A DNA stretch of 64,000 bases from Favolaschia claudopus. Its lineage: Eukaryota > Basidiomycota > Agaricomycetes > Agaricales > Mycenaceae. The position numbers were made by a program, and so were the translations under genes. A model generated the notes under the pieces. It searched no databases. It worked only from the letters and a program-made list of their open reading frames with translations, and was not told the DNA's origin. Shown one piece after another: positions 42,594-54,772 of the stretch. Location: the NCBI GenBank assembly GCA_037176885.1, contig JAWWNJ010000001.1, forward strand, positions 3,844,001 through 3,908,000, in the 5' to 3' direction. How positions within the stretch are numbered: the stretch's first letter is position 1; each line of letters opens with the position of its first letter.

Positions 42594-43889
42594 ATGGCAT
42601 CCATATCGCCCATACAGTCTTTGCCCGTCGAGCTTCTCCGGGAAATTTTCGAGTACCGAGTTGAAAAGAAGGAGGTTTTTGCGGTTTCACAAGTCTGTTC
42701 CAGATGGCGCCAAATTGCTCATAATTCCCCGCGCCTCTGGACCGACACCGTTCGCGTAGACGTGGAAAGACTCTTAGACTCCGTATATCTCGACGGACTA
42801 AAGATATGGCTGGCTCGTTCGGAACCTCTCCTCATTTCCTTGTCCTGTGTCGCGGGGAGCCATAATCGTTATGGGGTCCTTGAACAAATCTTCCACACTT
42901 CTTTTCGATGGCGATCCTTGCAGTTCCAACAATCAGCACTCTCCCTCCTCCCCATTTCAGTAATCGCCAAGCTCGCAGAAACCCCACTAAGCGCTCTTGA
43001 GGACCTAGATTTGGGCGGCATCGAAGAAGGGCCGCCCCCAGTCACTATCACCTCCTCCGCCCTCCCTCGCCTGCGGAGAGTGACAATCTCCCACTACACG
43101 TTTATTCTTCATATTCAGCTGCCTTGGGCTCAACTCACTCATCTTACTTTCTCGACATATCGCGGAGACGTTGCCATCAATGTCCTTGCCCAATGTACAA
43201 GTCTTGTCGAGGCCGCCGTCTATTTCAATACATGGGATGAGCTTGCGCAGCCCGCCCAGCCGATTCAAACGCTGAGCGAATTACGCAGCTTGACGTTGGG
43301 TCCTGACGGCGAGGAAGGATATATCTCTCCATTTTTTGACCGTGTATCGGCTCCTGCCTTGGAAAAGTTGGATATGGATTTTGTTGAGATGGACGGTAAC
43401 ATCGAGTGGTCGGAAACATCATTTACCGCGTTCCAGATGCGGTCGAGCCGCATCACCTACCTCGAACTCAACGGATGCTTTCATCTCTCTCCAGAGAACT
43501 TGTGTACGGCTCTTCGACATCTACCATGCATCGCCGAATTGAAACTGGGTTACTGCTATGACATCGTTGGCAACGAATTCATGACCATGTTGGTCAACAA
43601 AGATGGTGTAACGCCTCTAGCTCCTCGCCTACACAATCTTGTCCTCATGATGGTAGACCGGAATGTGTTTGCCCCAAATCATTTTGTCGACATGCTTTCC
43701 TCGCGATGGTGGACTGAAGCTGACGTTTCCGTCCCCCGAGCGGTTGCCCGCTGGACACATGTGGAGTTGGAGATGCGGGGGGATGTGAGCCTGGAATTCA
43801 CCGAAATAATACAGGGTTTGCAGGACCGGGGTCTTCCTCTCAAGTTTTACGCAATTCCTAGTTCCTTCCTCCCTGCTGAAACACTCTAG
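42594..43889 (+). CDS. F-box/LRR protein
   Basis: This is a single exon of 431 aa. It begins MASISPIQSLPVELLREIFE, a clear F-box (PVELLREIFEY then VSQVCSRWRQIAHNSPRLWT). Leucine-rich-repeat-like segments follow: SALEDLDLGGIEEGPPPVTI, SALPRLRRVTISHYTFILHI, LSELRSLTLGPDGEEGYISP and LPCIAELKLGYC. Family knowledge: F-box proteins recruit substrates to Skp1-Cul1 ubiquitin ligases. This belongs to the greatly expanded agaric F-box set, so the substrate cannot be guessed. It is complete and intronless, unlike its neighbours. An AATAAA lies 74 bp after the stop. It is convergent with an unrecognised gene. Confidence 0.9.
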   Translation: MASISPIQSLPVELLREIFEYRVEKKEVFAVSQVCSRWRQIAHNSPRLWTDTVRVDVERLLDSVYLDGLKIWLARSEPLLISLSCVAGSHNRYGVLEQIFHTSFRWRSLQFQQSALSLLPISVIAKLAETPLSALEDLDLGGIEEGPPPVTITSSALPRLRRVTISHYTFILHIQLPWAQLTHLTFSTYRGDVAINVLAQCTSLVEAAVYFNTWDELAQPAQPIQTLSELRSLTLGPDGEEGYISPFFDRVSAPALEKLDMDFVEMDGNIEWSETSFTAFQMRSSRITYLELNGCFHLSPENLCTALRHLPCIAELKLGYCYDIVGNEFMTMLVNKDGVTPLAPRLHNLVLMMVDRNVFAPNHFVDMLSSRWWTEADVSVPRAVARWTHVELEMRGDVSLEFTEIIQGLQDRGLPLKFYAIPSSFLPAETL

Positions 43890-43962
43890 CAAAGTCAAAT
43901 TGTTATACATACACCGAGAAACATGTCATTTGCCAGGTTCTATACAACAACACGCATGCACC

Positions 43963-43968
43963 AATAAA
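43963..43968 (+). terminator. Candidate polyadenylation signal of the F-box/LRR gene
   Basis: AATAAA lies in an AT-rich stretch 74 bp after the F-box stop and within the 130-bp convergent interval, so it is well placed. Confidence 0.5.
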
Positions 43969-44021
43969 TTATGTACACGTTTTTATAAATTTCCAATTAT
44001 GTAGTGCATGCCTGTGCCCAA

Positions 44022-45228
44022 CTAGATTGGCCGTAGCGCTTCAAGAACCCATCGAGAGCAGCGCTCCACTCCCGCCACGTATCCAGGGACTTGTCGATCG
44101 TACTTGAGATTATGTTTCCATGCTGCAGCGGTAGATAGAGAAACATTTTCGTTCGCAATCTGCTCAAGCCGTCTTTGATACCAGTGCTCGCATGCCGGAC
44201 TCCACCATCCTAAATTAAGCCCCGAAGTAGCAAAATTCGCTGGCTTGGGCCACCACGAGACAGTGGTGACCTGTCGCGCACCGGCGCTGCTTGTATCTTG
44301 TTGCCCTAAAAGAGTCATTAACGACAACTCAAACGCTAGAAAAGATGGCTCAAGTACCGGTGTCGATGTGGTACACGCCACAGATGAGATCCAGCTCATC
44401 CGGCGTCAGTTGATCTTCCGAATACGCCTCGTCGATCCAGCCATCGTGAAGGATTCTACCGGCTGTACTATTGGGAAGCAATAATGTTTGCGCGTCGTAG
44501 GGCAGCACGGCACGGGCCAAGCGTCCGACAATACCACCATATCGAACAGCTACGCGACCGCGAGGAGTTTTCAGGAACTGATCACGCAGCATGGTGTAAG
44601 CTTCATAGTCTAGGTTGTCCGGTTTGTAGTTCAGTGGTCGATATCCCAAACCGGGGTACAGTTTCCCGCTGCTTTGAGTCGCCGTGTTATGCGACAACCC
44701 TGCTGCAGGCTCAGTCGTGACAGAACAAAGCCTGAACGCCATCCCCCTGCGAAGAAGCTGCTGAGCGACACTCGCAATATGCGGACCCCACTTGTTGCGT
44801 ACGATTTCGAGAGTGGTGGTCGCGCTGCTGAGGATTATACAGAACGGACCTGGCCGACTGCGCTCAAGGATGCGGTAGTGGACCTCATCCTTGCAAACAA
44901 AACTTGAGATGTCCATGCTCCATTCTTGACGAATGGGACTTGTTTTGTTATGGTAATCCAAAAGATTAGACGCGATCATATCCAGGCTTTTGGCTTCTCT
45001 GCATTGGGCCAGGAATACGCCAAGGCGACTCTCAAAGTCCGTTTCGAGTGGTTCAGTGCCCTTGTTCCGACCAAGAACTCCAGCAATGCCAAGGTATGAT
45101 CGGAGATTCAGACCAGCGGAATCGGGAGGAGTTTCAGCAGCGTCTTCAGTCCCGCGATTGTATCCAAAACGAAGATATGCGTGGCGCTCAACTGGGAGGG
45201 TCTCGTAGCCCCGCGGATCGACAGACAT
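44022..45228 (-). CDS. Conserved-looking hypothetical protein, not recognised
   Basis: The ATG at 45228 begins MSVDPRGYETLPVERHAYLR. The long first exon (to about 44375) is rich in ordered-looking sequence: NRGTEDAAETPPDSAGLNLR, EWSMDISSFVCKDEVHYRIL and GYRPLNYKPDNLDYEAYTML. It ends LTPDELDLICGVYHIDT. A single intron of about 60 bp joins a second exon: VTTVSWWPKPANFATSGLNL, GWWSPACEHWYQRRLEQIAN and a closing GYVAGVERCSRWVLEALRPI (stop 44022-44024). Composition (Trp-rich C-terminus, no signal or membrane segment) suggests a soluble cytosolic protein. I do not recognise the family and give no function. It lies convergent to the F-box/LRR gene and divergent from a DUF7704 gene. Confidence 0.65.
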
Positions 45229-45500
45229 GGTTGCAATAGTGCTCCAGTCTGAAGGGATTGGGAGGTGTTCTCTAGACTAGAGCATAGCGAATGCGATGGT
45301 CGAAAAGGAGGAAAAGGTAGGTAGGTTTGTTGCGGCCGAAAGTGTGCGATAGTACTTACTCTCGGGAAGCTTCGGCCCGACTCAGTTGAAGCTTGACTAG
45401 CTTGACTCTTCAGCTTTGCTGCAGCTCTGCTTTTGACAAGTACAGTGCTATAGTCTTTGGCTCTGGGCCCTCGTCTATGCCTCAGAGCTATATCTCTATC

Positions 45501-46354
45501 ATGTCCGGCTTTCCAGCTCTCTCCGGTTTCTACCAACTTCTTTTCCTATATCTCGAACCAAGTCAGCCTCCTCCAATGTTCAGTGTACTCTAATCGCGGT
45601 CTCTGACACACACAAAGTCTCTACGATGCTCCCCGCGCTCATGTCTTGGACGGTTTGTCCTAACATTTGAATCCCAACACATCTCTGGACATGATTGAGA
45701 AGTTTCCCGGAGCGGAATGGTTCCACCACCAACTAATCCCCTCCTCTGCGCCGGTACCGACGACACCTCTGGACCCGCGGACGCATATGATGGTCTGGCA
45801 GCTTGGAAATTGTTGGTTTCTCCACTCCTGACGTGTCGATCCGTTGAAATTCACGGCTCATCATCTTACGCAAAGGCTACCTCCTCCTTGGTCTCGTCTC
45901 GTCCCTCGTATTCCGCGCCGCGAGGGATAGCTTGCGCAAGGATCCCGTTGCGCAAGAGCGCGTTGTGGGCTCGCTTTTGGCTGCTCTAGCTATTGCAGAT
46001 GTTCGTTGTCCTCATCTAATTCACAAGTATCCGTTGATGACATCTTTCTAGGTGACCCAGTGAGTCCATAAATCAGCTTTACCGGCTCAGTAGAGGTGTA
46101 ATTATCCTCGTAGCATTGCCGCTACTCTCGCTGGGTTACCAGAGGAACTCCGCTGGGCGCCTCTGACTTGGAATCCCATGACCCATGGAAACATCTCGAT
46201 TGTTGTTGTGCTGTTTACTGTGAGGTACACAACCTGTTTCCTGCCTTGATAAAACGAATTAGATTTGACTTTAACGGACAGAATTTCATGGTTCCTTGGG
46301 ATCAACCGCACGTCGTACTACTATACGCCTCAAGCAACTAAGAAGACCGCCTGA
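45501..46354 (+). CDS. DUF7704-type small membrane protein
   Basis: The ATG at 45501 begins MSGFPALSGFYQLLFLYLEP, the usual start of this fungal family. Introns rebuild STMLPALMSWT, FPGAEWFHHQLIPSSAPVPT and MMVWQLGNCYLLLGLVSSLV. After these come SLRKDPVAQERVVGSLLAAL, IADVTHIAATLAGLPEELRW and NPMTHGNISIVVVLFTVRIS, then WFLGINRTSYYY. The stop is at 46352-46354. Four hydrophobic helices are likely (around FYQLLFLYL, CYLLLGLVSSLVF, VVGSLLAALAIAD and ISIVVVLFTV), so it is an integral membrane protein. The function of DUF7704 proteins is unknown. About six small introns give a consistent frame, including one with donor GTTGGT. Family naming is from memory. Confidence 0.7.
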
Positions 46355-46688
46355 AACGCGACTAACGGCTCGCGGAAGAGTACTGAACAACAAATTGGAT
46401 ACAGATTACATTGCGGACTACCTGGGACTACTAGGGAAATTTTAATGTGCATGCCACGATAAAAAGGAAGGCGATTGTCGAAGAGCTACTCGTTGATTGT
46501 ACAGTTGATTATCTCACTTTGCGGGTATCTGCCGAAAGTTTGAGTCGTGAATGCATGCTCGGTCTTGAAGCAGCGTCTAAAGAAGGAGTGCGTGCGCCGT
46601 ATGTGTGTGGAGGTATCCCTTAGTGATACGCACACACGCGGCCTAAACAAACAATTAAAGTGCAAAAACAATCCATTCGATTAAAACT

Positions 46689-48303
46689 TTAATTGTTCAT
46701 GACTGTGAATCGCCGCTGCGGCGGGTGTGGCGAGCGCGGGGGCGGCGCAGGCGGCGGCGCAGGGGGAGGACTACTGATGGAGCTCTCGTCATAATGCGAA
46801 GAGAGATCAACCTCCGACATGTCGAGTGGATGGATAATGGGTATGGGCTCGTTGGCGGTCTCCTCCTGCGTTCGCCGTTGCCACTGCTGTATTGACGCGT
46901 GGACGCTGTTGGGCTCGGGTTGGAGGTGCGGTTGAGCGGATGGGGAACGCAAGAGGGGGTTCCCGGAGAGGAGGGCGGGGCTGACGGGTACGGGGAGCCC
47001 CGCGTGAGGCGGTGCTGTTGGTCGCTGTTGCGTGACGATGGCTGACGGTGGTGGTCTGCGCTGGAAGCGACCGACAAGGAGATTGGCGTTGAACGAGATC
47101 CTTGACAGGCGAGACTGGGGAGAGGGAGGTTCGGGCGCTCGCGGTCTGGGTACTGGTGAAGACGCAGCGATGGCGTAGACTGGTGCTGTGAAGGGTACGG
47201 GTGCCATGTCTGGAGGTGGCCGAGGGGGACTCTGTGCTCTTGACCATTTACTACTTATCCATCCGAGCGGTGATAGAGTCGTGGATATAGGAACGTTCGA
47301 GCGGTGTTGGTTTTTCCGGTAACGCATATACAGGAAGGCCACAGCGAGAAGGAGGATGACAGCTAAAGCTGCTATCACGCCCCCTGCGATTGCAGCAGTA
47401 TTGGATCCCTTAGAGGCACCGGCAACAGGACCTGGTGATGAAGTTGTCGAACTAGCAGCGCCGCCAGAGTCTTGGGTTGCCGTAGGATCGGATAAATCAT
47501 CGAAACTAATTGCTTCTCTAAACATTACGCCTTCGCACGATAACCGGGGACTTACCCGAACGTTATAGAGTCGAGAATCATCAATGAATTTGGACCACCA
47601 ATCCTCCCGTTCTTTATCTCCAACGTATGATTTGACAGGTCAAGAGGATCAGAGATGAACACGGTGGCTAGTTGGAAATTCTGCGATCCTGACGGTATAT
47701 GAGGGAATGTGCCTCTCTGTATCCCGTCAATGAGGAATGTGAGATCGGAGGTGCCGCTGCGAAATTGTGAGTTCCCCTCGAGAAAGATTCGCAGTACATG
47801 GCGGCGGCGTACGGTGGGTTGATCAAGGTATTGACGAGAATACAGTTGACGCTCACAGAGCTGCCTGAGAAAGACGTTCATACCCAGAGGCGTGTTTTCC
47901 GTATGAAAACCACCTACCGAAGAATAACAGGGTCACAGACGGAGGGAATTTGTTTGTTTCTGCCCGAATTGTGCTGATTCTGACATGGTTTGAGCCGAAG
48001 AAGGAGACTTCATGGACACAGGACGGACAAACAGTGAACCATGGAATGTATTCATCGACGCGATGTCCCGAATCGGCAGAATTGAGCAGTTATCGCATCC
48101 ACCAATTGCGCTCTGCAGCCAGTCGTTGTCAGGTTGGTAGATGATTTGAGAGCCGCTTGGGCCACCATTCGTGTCGTCCACCGCTGTCGGCACTAATAAA
48201 ACCGGAGATTCAAGCAGAAATATATAGACATACTCGTATTAACGAGGATTGCCGAAGCCAAGTGAAATAAAGAGAGGAAGGTCGGCAGCCATAAGCAACG
48301 CAT
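46689..48303 (-). CDS. Single-pass surface protein with Pro-rich cytoplasmic tail
   Basis: The ATG at 48303 begins with a signal peptide (MRCLWLPTFLSLFHLASAIL). The ectodomain runs through VPTAVDDTNGGPSGSQIIYQ, NDWLQSAIGGCDNCSI and, after introns, DLTFLIDGIQRGTFPHIPSG, SNHTLEIKNGRIGGPNSLMI and LDSITFG. This 'VDDT...LDSI' layout matches a common agaric surface-protein family. A Ser/Thr/Gly stretch leads to one membrane helix (AAIAGGVIAALAVILLLAVA) and a basic stop-transfer (YMRYRKNQHRS). The 200-residue tail is Pro/Arg/Ser-rich with PPPAPPPAPPPRSP near the end (stop 46689-46691). Topology (signal, ectodomain, TM, cytoplasmic tail) resembles fungal wall-sensor proteins, but no WSC domain is present. 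It is divergent from GCN20. Confidence 0.8.
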
Positions 48304-48543
48304 GTCGGTCAAGGTAGTGAAAACGAAAGAAGGAGGAAATCTTGGTGTACCACGGTCAACTGCCAGCGACCATGAAGAACAATCAAGGGCGGAGTGACTG
48401 AATAAGGACCATCGCGTTAAATAGTAACCTGGAGGTCGGTCGAAGCACTGCCCTTGACGTGGGAGACAGACGGTTCTGATGATGCGACACATGAGGATCA
48501 ACTTCCCATCTCTCTTCCCGGAACCGTCAGAAATCTCTATTCC
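48304..48543. promoter_or_regulatory. Divergent promoter, surface protein / GCN20
   Basis: 240 bp between opposed start codons. Both promoters are inferred from geometry; no TATA box is evident. Confidence 0.3.
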
Positions 48544-51500
48544 ATGCCATCTGAAGATACCATTGCTGCAGAGATCAGAGACTCTTTCCCTGGAACAGAG
48601 GAAGTAATTGTTCAATATCTTGCTGGTTATCTCGTCGACGACGCAGGCGAAGAGGAGGACGTTTTACATGTGGCTCGCCAAATTCTCGAGTCAGTCGCCG
48701 GGGACCGCGACGATGTCCTGGAAAAACTTATGCTCAGGCTGGGAGACCTCTTGGAAGACCAACTGAATGAACGCCTGAAAAAGCGCGCTGGTCCGAAGCT
48801 GCACAAACTAGACAGAGTGATGGACATGAGCAAAACACAAATCTCCAACACAATTGCGCTGTCTGAAGGTGTTGACCTCGAATCCATCAACAAGGGAAAG
48901 TGCGTCCAGAGGGTTGCCCGGCAACTGCTGTTTATCCACTTGGACCCAGGGCCTCTCGTGTGGACGTCAAAAATTGGAAAAGCAAGAAGCCAAGCTCAAA
49001 GTCTGTTGCTTCGACATCTTTCCGTTTCTTAGCCCTCAAATTCTATTTTTCGACTAGGCAAAAATTGAGAAACGTTCACGACGCGACCTATACGAAGGCT
49101 CTAAACTATTGGATGCTCATCGAAAACAGGTAAGCTCTGCCTCGTGTCATACGGTGAGGCTGATCACAGCTGAAATTTCCGAAAACAGCAAACCTATGAA
49201 GAAATGTTCATGAAAGTAAGTGTATTTGCAGCATCAAGTGCCCCTGGATCCCAATTTTATCCAAAGATAAATCCCCTGGAAGCGAGCGCCGCCGCCAAAA
49301 ATAAAAGCAAAGACATTCATCTCCCGTCTATCGATGTCAACTTTGCGTCGAACAGAATCCTGTGCGCTTTCTATCTTGTCGTCATGGTGGACTTTCGTCT
49401 TGATAACTATCCAGTTCCGGCGCGTCCCTAACTCTTGCGTATGGTCGTCGGTATGGCCTCATTGGTCGCAACGGTCTGTCCCACAACCACTTATCTGTGA
49501 TCCGCTCACACAGGCTATACTCGTTTTTTCCCAGGTGTGGGTAAAAGTACACTTTTACGGCACATCGCTATGCGAGAAGTCCCAATACCCGCCCATATCA
49601 CCATCTTGTTTGTTGAGCAAGAAGTGAGGACGTTTCTCTCAGAATGGTGTTGTTCCCAAAATATATATCTTACGCTGGGTGCCAGGTCATGGGCGATGAT
49701 ACGACCGCTATTGATTCTGTCTTGAAAGCCGATGTTTGGAGAGACCATTTGATGAAGGAAGAGGCTTCGTTGAATGCGACTCTCAACAGCTTAGAGGCGG
49801 AGGATGATGACAAGCGGTTTGTAGACGCCCGCGAAGAAGCATCATCACGGTTAGCAGATGTACATGCGCGATTGGCTGAAATGGACGCGGAGAGCGGACC
49901 CGCGAGAGCAGCCGCTTTACTTGCCGGTAATGCGGGTTCCTTTTTCCCTTCCAAACGAGGGGCTTACTCTGGACGCACTCAGGTCTTGGGTTCGATGAGG
50001 CTGACCAGCAACGACCAACAAGTTCATTCAGTGGTGGTTGGAGGTAAGAGATTTGTTATAGATCTTGTGACACTGCCGCTCATTCCTAATAGGATGCGAC
50101 TGGCGCTAGCCAGAGCATTGTTTGTAAAGGTAGCATACTCTCCATGCTGTCGCCTCCTGTGACTGATTCCCTCAGCCTGCATTATTGCTTCTTGATGAGC
50201 CTTCAAATCACAGTCAGTTGCAATGCTCATAGGAATTTATTAATCTCTGATTGATTTTTTCATAGTCGATCTGAATGCTCTGGCTTGGTTAGAAGACTAT
50301 CTTCAAACATGGCCCGGCACTCTGCTTGTTGTGTAGGAATCAACTTTCTCTGTGTTGCGTTCCAACTCACGATTTTGCAAGCTCTCACGACCGTGCCTTC
50401 CTGTACAGCTGCCGTTCCATCTCAAGTTTCGTCCCTGACTTGTATAATTCGACAGGGATGCAGTCGCAACGGATATCGTACATCAGCATTCGAGTAGGCT
50501 GGATTATTACAAGGGGTAACTAACGCCACAGTCTATGCAGTGACGATTTGACGCTCATTTGGATCCAGGAATTTCACGCAGTTCTACTCCACCAAATCAG
50601 AACGCGACCGGAATCTGCGTAAGGAGTATGAAACGCAGATGGACTACCGCAAACATCTGCAGGCTTTCATCGATCGGTGGAGGTATAATGCCAACAGGGC
50701 TGCACAAGCACAATCCAAAATTAAAATCCTCGAAAAGGTTGTAAATGACTAGTCTGTTTTCTCCGTCATTCTGACGCATGGATAGCTACCCGATCTGGAA
50801 CCGCCAGAGGCAGAGGAGACGGAGCAGTTCAAGTAAATCAGCAGCAGATTGCTACCTGAGGATTTGCTGGCTGACTAGGCTATGCTAGGTTCCCAGAGAC
50901 AGAGAAGATCTCGCCACCGTTACTACAAATGAACGAGGTCACCTTTGGATATACAGCCGACAAAATCATTCTCAAGGGTGTCAACATCGACGTTGGGCTG
51001 GATTCAAGAATAGCTATCGTTGGTGCTAACGGATCCGGAAAGTCCACTCTGTGCGTAGCTCGTTCACGTATCAAATTTTGTTATCTGAGCGCCGTGTCAG
51101 GATCAAAGTCCTCACGGGTGACTTGAATCCCATGGCTGGACATGTTACACGGAACGGGCGACTACGAGTGTACGTTATATATGATTCTCCTTCGTCCGAA
51201 ATTCATGTGCTTCATTTAGCGGCTACTTCGCTCAGCATCATGTGGACTCGCTCATCCCTTCGATGTCGCCGGTACAATTCCTTGCGTCGAAGTTCCCCGG
51301 GAAGAGCGAGCAGGAGTACAGACAGCATCTCGGGAATTTCCAGATCAGCGGGATGACAGGGTGCTTTTCGTGTTCTTCTGCTGTCTGATGCGTGACCGAC
51401 TGAGTTGGATGAATCAGGCTTCAGTCAATAGGAACCCTTAGTGGAGGTCAAAAATCGCGTGTGGCGTTCGCTGTTCTCTCCTTGCAACAGCCTCACGTCT

Positions 51501-51972
51501 TGTTACTTGATGAAGTGCGCCATTTCGTTTCGCTCTCGATGCTTCATTTCCCTGATGATTCATTGCATTGCATTGTAGCCAACCAATCACTTGGATATCG
51601 AGGTCAGTCGTTTTGCACTTGCCGAGGCCAGCTTCATCTATCTTACAAACGGCGATATGTACAGGGTCTCGACGCTCTCATGCTTGCCCTCCAAAAGTGG
51701 AACGGCGGCGTGATTATCATCTCCCACGACGAGCGATTCATCACCAACGTCGCCAAAGAGGTAACCGCTGTAAAACCCTTTCCTTGGTTGTCGTGTCTGA
51801 CCCCGACGACGTGCAGCTCTGGGTATGTGGTAGTGGTACGGTTTCCAAGTTCAGAGGAGACGTTCAGAGTTACAAGGTATGAAATCATTTTTTGTCCGTT
51901 CAGAGGGAAGGCGCTGACGGTGACCCGGTTTTTCAGAACTTGATCGTCAGCAATATCAAATCTAAACCCTGA
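48544..51972 (+). CDS. GCN20: GCN20-like ABC-F ATPase (ABCF3)
   Basis: The ATG at 48544 (MPSEDTIAAEIRDSFPGTE) starts the ABCF3-type N-terminal domain (EEVIVQYLAGYLVDDAGEEE). The first nucleotide-binding domain has LIGRNGVGKSTLLRHIAMRE, assembled across an intron inside Walker A, then HITILFVEQEVMGDDTTAID, MRLALARALF and LLLDEPSNHIDLNALAWLED. The second has MNEVTFGYTADKIILKGVNI, IAIVGANGSGKSTL, LSGGQKSRVAFAV, LLLDEPTNHLDIE and IIISHDERFIT. The last exon is NLIVSNIKSKP (stop 51970-51972). Family knowledge: Gcn20 with Gcn1 binds ribosomes and lets Gcn2 sense uncharged tRNA, phosphorylating eIF2alpha in amino-acid starvation. It has no membrane helices, as ABC-F proteins lack them. There are well over ten short introns; a few mid-gene boundaries are uncertain. 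Confidence 0.93.
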
Positions 51973-52750
51973 TCTGCCTGTTACTTTTACTACTTACCCA
52001 CGCGCGTGTGTACTTTGCGGCTGGCGAAGCGCCTCGAAGCGCTCGGACGGAGAGCCCTGTCGATATCTTTGATCTGTCTCCGGTGGATGATCTCAGGATG
52101 ATCATGGCATTATATTGGAGGTACACCGATTTTCGTGTAGTACACTCGGATCCCCGAACGACAATCTCTACACGGAACAGTGATGTTGAATCTAAACTAG
52201 GTTATGTGGGCTCTGGTTTTTCAATTGCCGCGACGCTCGAATCCCTTTTGTAAGTAAATACCGTTTCTAATGCTTGGCCCATCGGATGCCATGCGTCTTG
52301 GACGTGAATGGGAAAATAAGTAGGCGGTTCACACTCAGGAGTACGCTCTGAACTCGGGTGTGCGTAATACCACTTTCGTCGTCGACGAGGATGTGCTTTT
52401 CAAAATAGCCAGATCAGTGGCTGTCCCGAGACTCGCCGATCACTTGAACTGAACTCTCATCTCGACTCTCATGCAGTTTTCAAACCTCGCGAATGAATAC
52501 GCTTGCTATGACCTACGTTGAGGATGCTGGTCGCTACAGAACAAGTTTGACCAAGACCCAGAGGAACTCATTGTTTAGTTCGAATGAATGCAGCAATGCA
52601 TTGGTGATCCCAGATGTTCGACCGTTGAATTCAATCCAACTTGTGCTTGACCTTGTGCATGCATAATTTTAGTGAACAAGCTGTGCATCTAAAGCCACTT
52701 ATTGCTCTAAAATACGCCTCTCCCTTCAAATTTGGCTCGTTGGTTTTAGA
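51973..52750. other. Intergenic region, nothing recognised
   Basis: 780 bp between GCN20 and the GH76 gene. One open frame (52008-52253) has no ATG and no family features. Confidence 0.4.
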
Positions 52751-54772
52751 ATGTTATTTTTGGGTCTCAACGTACCATGTGGATTGCGACACTTCGGCGT
52801 CTAGCGGATTAGGTCGGCGGCAAGGTTGTTTCCTGCGTATACCTTTCAGACGAAAGCGTTTCACTCCTCTTACGCTGCCTTGGTCTTGCTGGTGGTCTCT
52901 GTCTTCACACAGGCTTCGCCTCCCGGCGTAGCGAAACGACAGCAATGTCAATCCAGTCTCGATGTTGCAGTGGCAAGTATCCTTACCCTTTGCAGCGATT
53001 CTTTGACATTTCACAACCTATTCCTCTTGACAGTCGGTTGCTAAAAGGCTTCAGTCTAATTACTTCAATTCAATCACTGGGGAATATAATGGAGGTCTGT
53101 CTTGAGAATGTAACACCAATGTACGAAAATCATCCAACCAATCGCAAGGCGCCCACTGGACGGATGCCAACGCTATTGAGAGCATCCATAACTTGGTGAA
53201 GTTTTGACTTGCCAGAATATCCACCCTCTTGCTCAAGTTCATATTAGATGCTCGCAACGGGAACGGACGATTTTTCCAGTCTTGGAGACAATTCTTATCT
53301 CGGAAGAACCGCAAATTTGCAAGCAGAGACTGGCATCTCTCTCTGGGCTAGCCTACTGAATGGTAGTTACGATGATGCTAGCGTGAGAACACAGAACTTC
53401 CCGTGCTAGTTCTTCATGTTCATCTTAAACGTCGTAGTGGATTATTCTTGCCCTCTGGAAGATTGCGGACTACAAGCGTGCAAGAGGCCTCGACGATTCT
53501 GCCTATCTGGTCAGTCGCGATTTCGGGTTACGTGCTTTGAATTTATGAACAATCCATGCAGGCAAGTGCAAATACTGTCTATGGTATCGTTCAGAGTGCA
53601 TGGGATACTTCAGTCTGTGGAGGTGGAGGTACACACATGACTCTCTAGTCCTCTCTTCGATGATAACTCTGTCTAGTTTGGTGGTCGAATGCGAAGGATT
53701 ACAAGAACTCCATCACCAACGAACTTTTCTTGTTGGTGTCAGCAACAGGGGCCATTAATTTCCCAGATAATGCCGCCTTCCTTACGAACGCGAACAACGT
53801 GAGTCCTTTATTTTCTCGTCAATGGCAGATCCCACAAGACCGGCAGGTTTGGAACTGGAGTGCGCCCCGTTCCGACACTTCAGGCTCTATGAAATAACAA
53901 TGTTCTAGTCAAGAACAGCCAGTTACGAAATTCGCAGGGGTTATACAACGACGGCCTGGTGACCAGTACTTGCGCGAATAACGGCCAAACAACCTGGATT
54001 TACAATCAGGTCTGAACCACCTTGCGATATGTCTGTTATCTGATTCAAATGATTCTTTAAATAGGGAGTCATTGCGTCGGGTCTTGGTGCTCTCTATGCG
54101 GTCACGAAAGACTCGTCTCTCCTGGATGAGGCAGAAATTACCTTGGATGCTGCGATCTCACTGTTAACAGACAACAACATCCTGAGAGAATCTTGCGATG
54201 ATGCTGCGAGCGGAGGGGCGACCTGCAACAACGATCAGGTATCTCAATGAACGAATTTTCTCGTGTAGGGGTTCTAACGCAGTTTGACCCCTTCAGCAAG
54301 CTTTCAAGGTAACGTTTCTAGTATATGCACGCGTCATTTTCCCATCAACTCAGTGCTTCCGTAGGGCATCTTCACCAAGTACGCAGACTTATCGTATGCT
54401 GAAGGGAGATTCGCTCACCAGTCTCATCTCAGACACCTGCAGTATTATTTGGACCGAGTCAACGACCCTGCTCGTACCGCGAAATACAGCAATTTCTTAC
54501 ACGCCCAAGCTTCAGGGGTATTACATTTCGGGACGGATTCTTCCAATGATATTGGGAGCGTATGGTACGCTGAATTCTCTGGTAACTGTTCGACCTATCT
54601 CAGTGGCGGGCCTAGGTACGCACCAGACCAAGGGGGTTCAGGTCTGTTATCCCGTTTCGTGATTATACATATGTCTTGTTCATGGCTTGTAGTATTCTCG
54701 GCCTCTTCGTCGTCCTCTGGGCTTGCCGCACATATTGCCAACGCCAAGTACGGCCCTTGCACATCTTTGTAG
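52751..54772 (+). CDS. Secreted GH76 family protein (alpha-1,6-mannanase-like)
   Basis: Exon pieces give a signal-like segment (SSYAALVLLVVSVFTQASPP), then GAHWTDANAIESIHNLVKF, IADYKRARGLDDSAYL, NTVYGIVQSAWDTSVCGGG and, across an intron, VWWSNAKDYKNSITNELFLL. Next are VSATGAINFPDNAAFLTNAN, WIYNQGVIASGLGALYAVTK, RESCDDAASGGATCNNDQQA and FKGIFTKYADLSYY. The end is GSVWYAEFSGNCSTYLSGGP followed by SSSSGLAAHIANAKYGPC (stop 54770-54772). Order and motifs match agaric GH76 proteins (alpha-alpha toroid). Family knowledge: GH76 members cleave or transfer alpha-1,6-mannan and help build or remodel fungal cell walls. The exact N-terminus is uncertain: 52751 is the best ATG, spliced by a roughly 79-bp intron to the signal segment. 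At least ten introns. Confidence 0.8.

Noticed and set aside
52008..52253. Open frame after GCN20 as a separate gene
   Set aside because: No ATG at the start, no family features, no supporting neighbouring exons.
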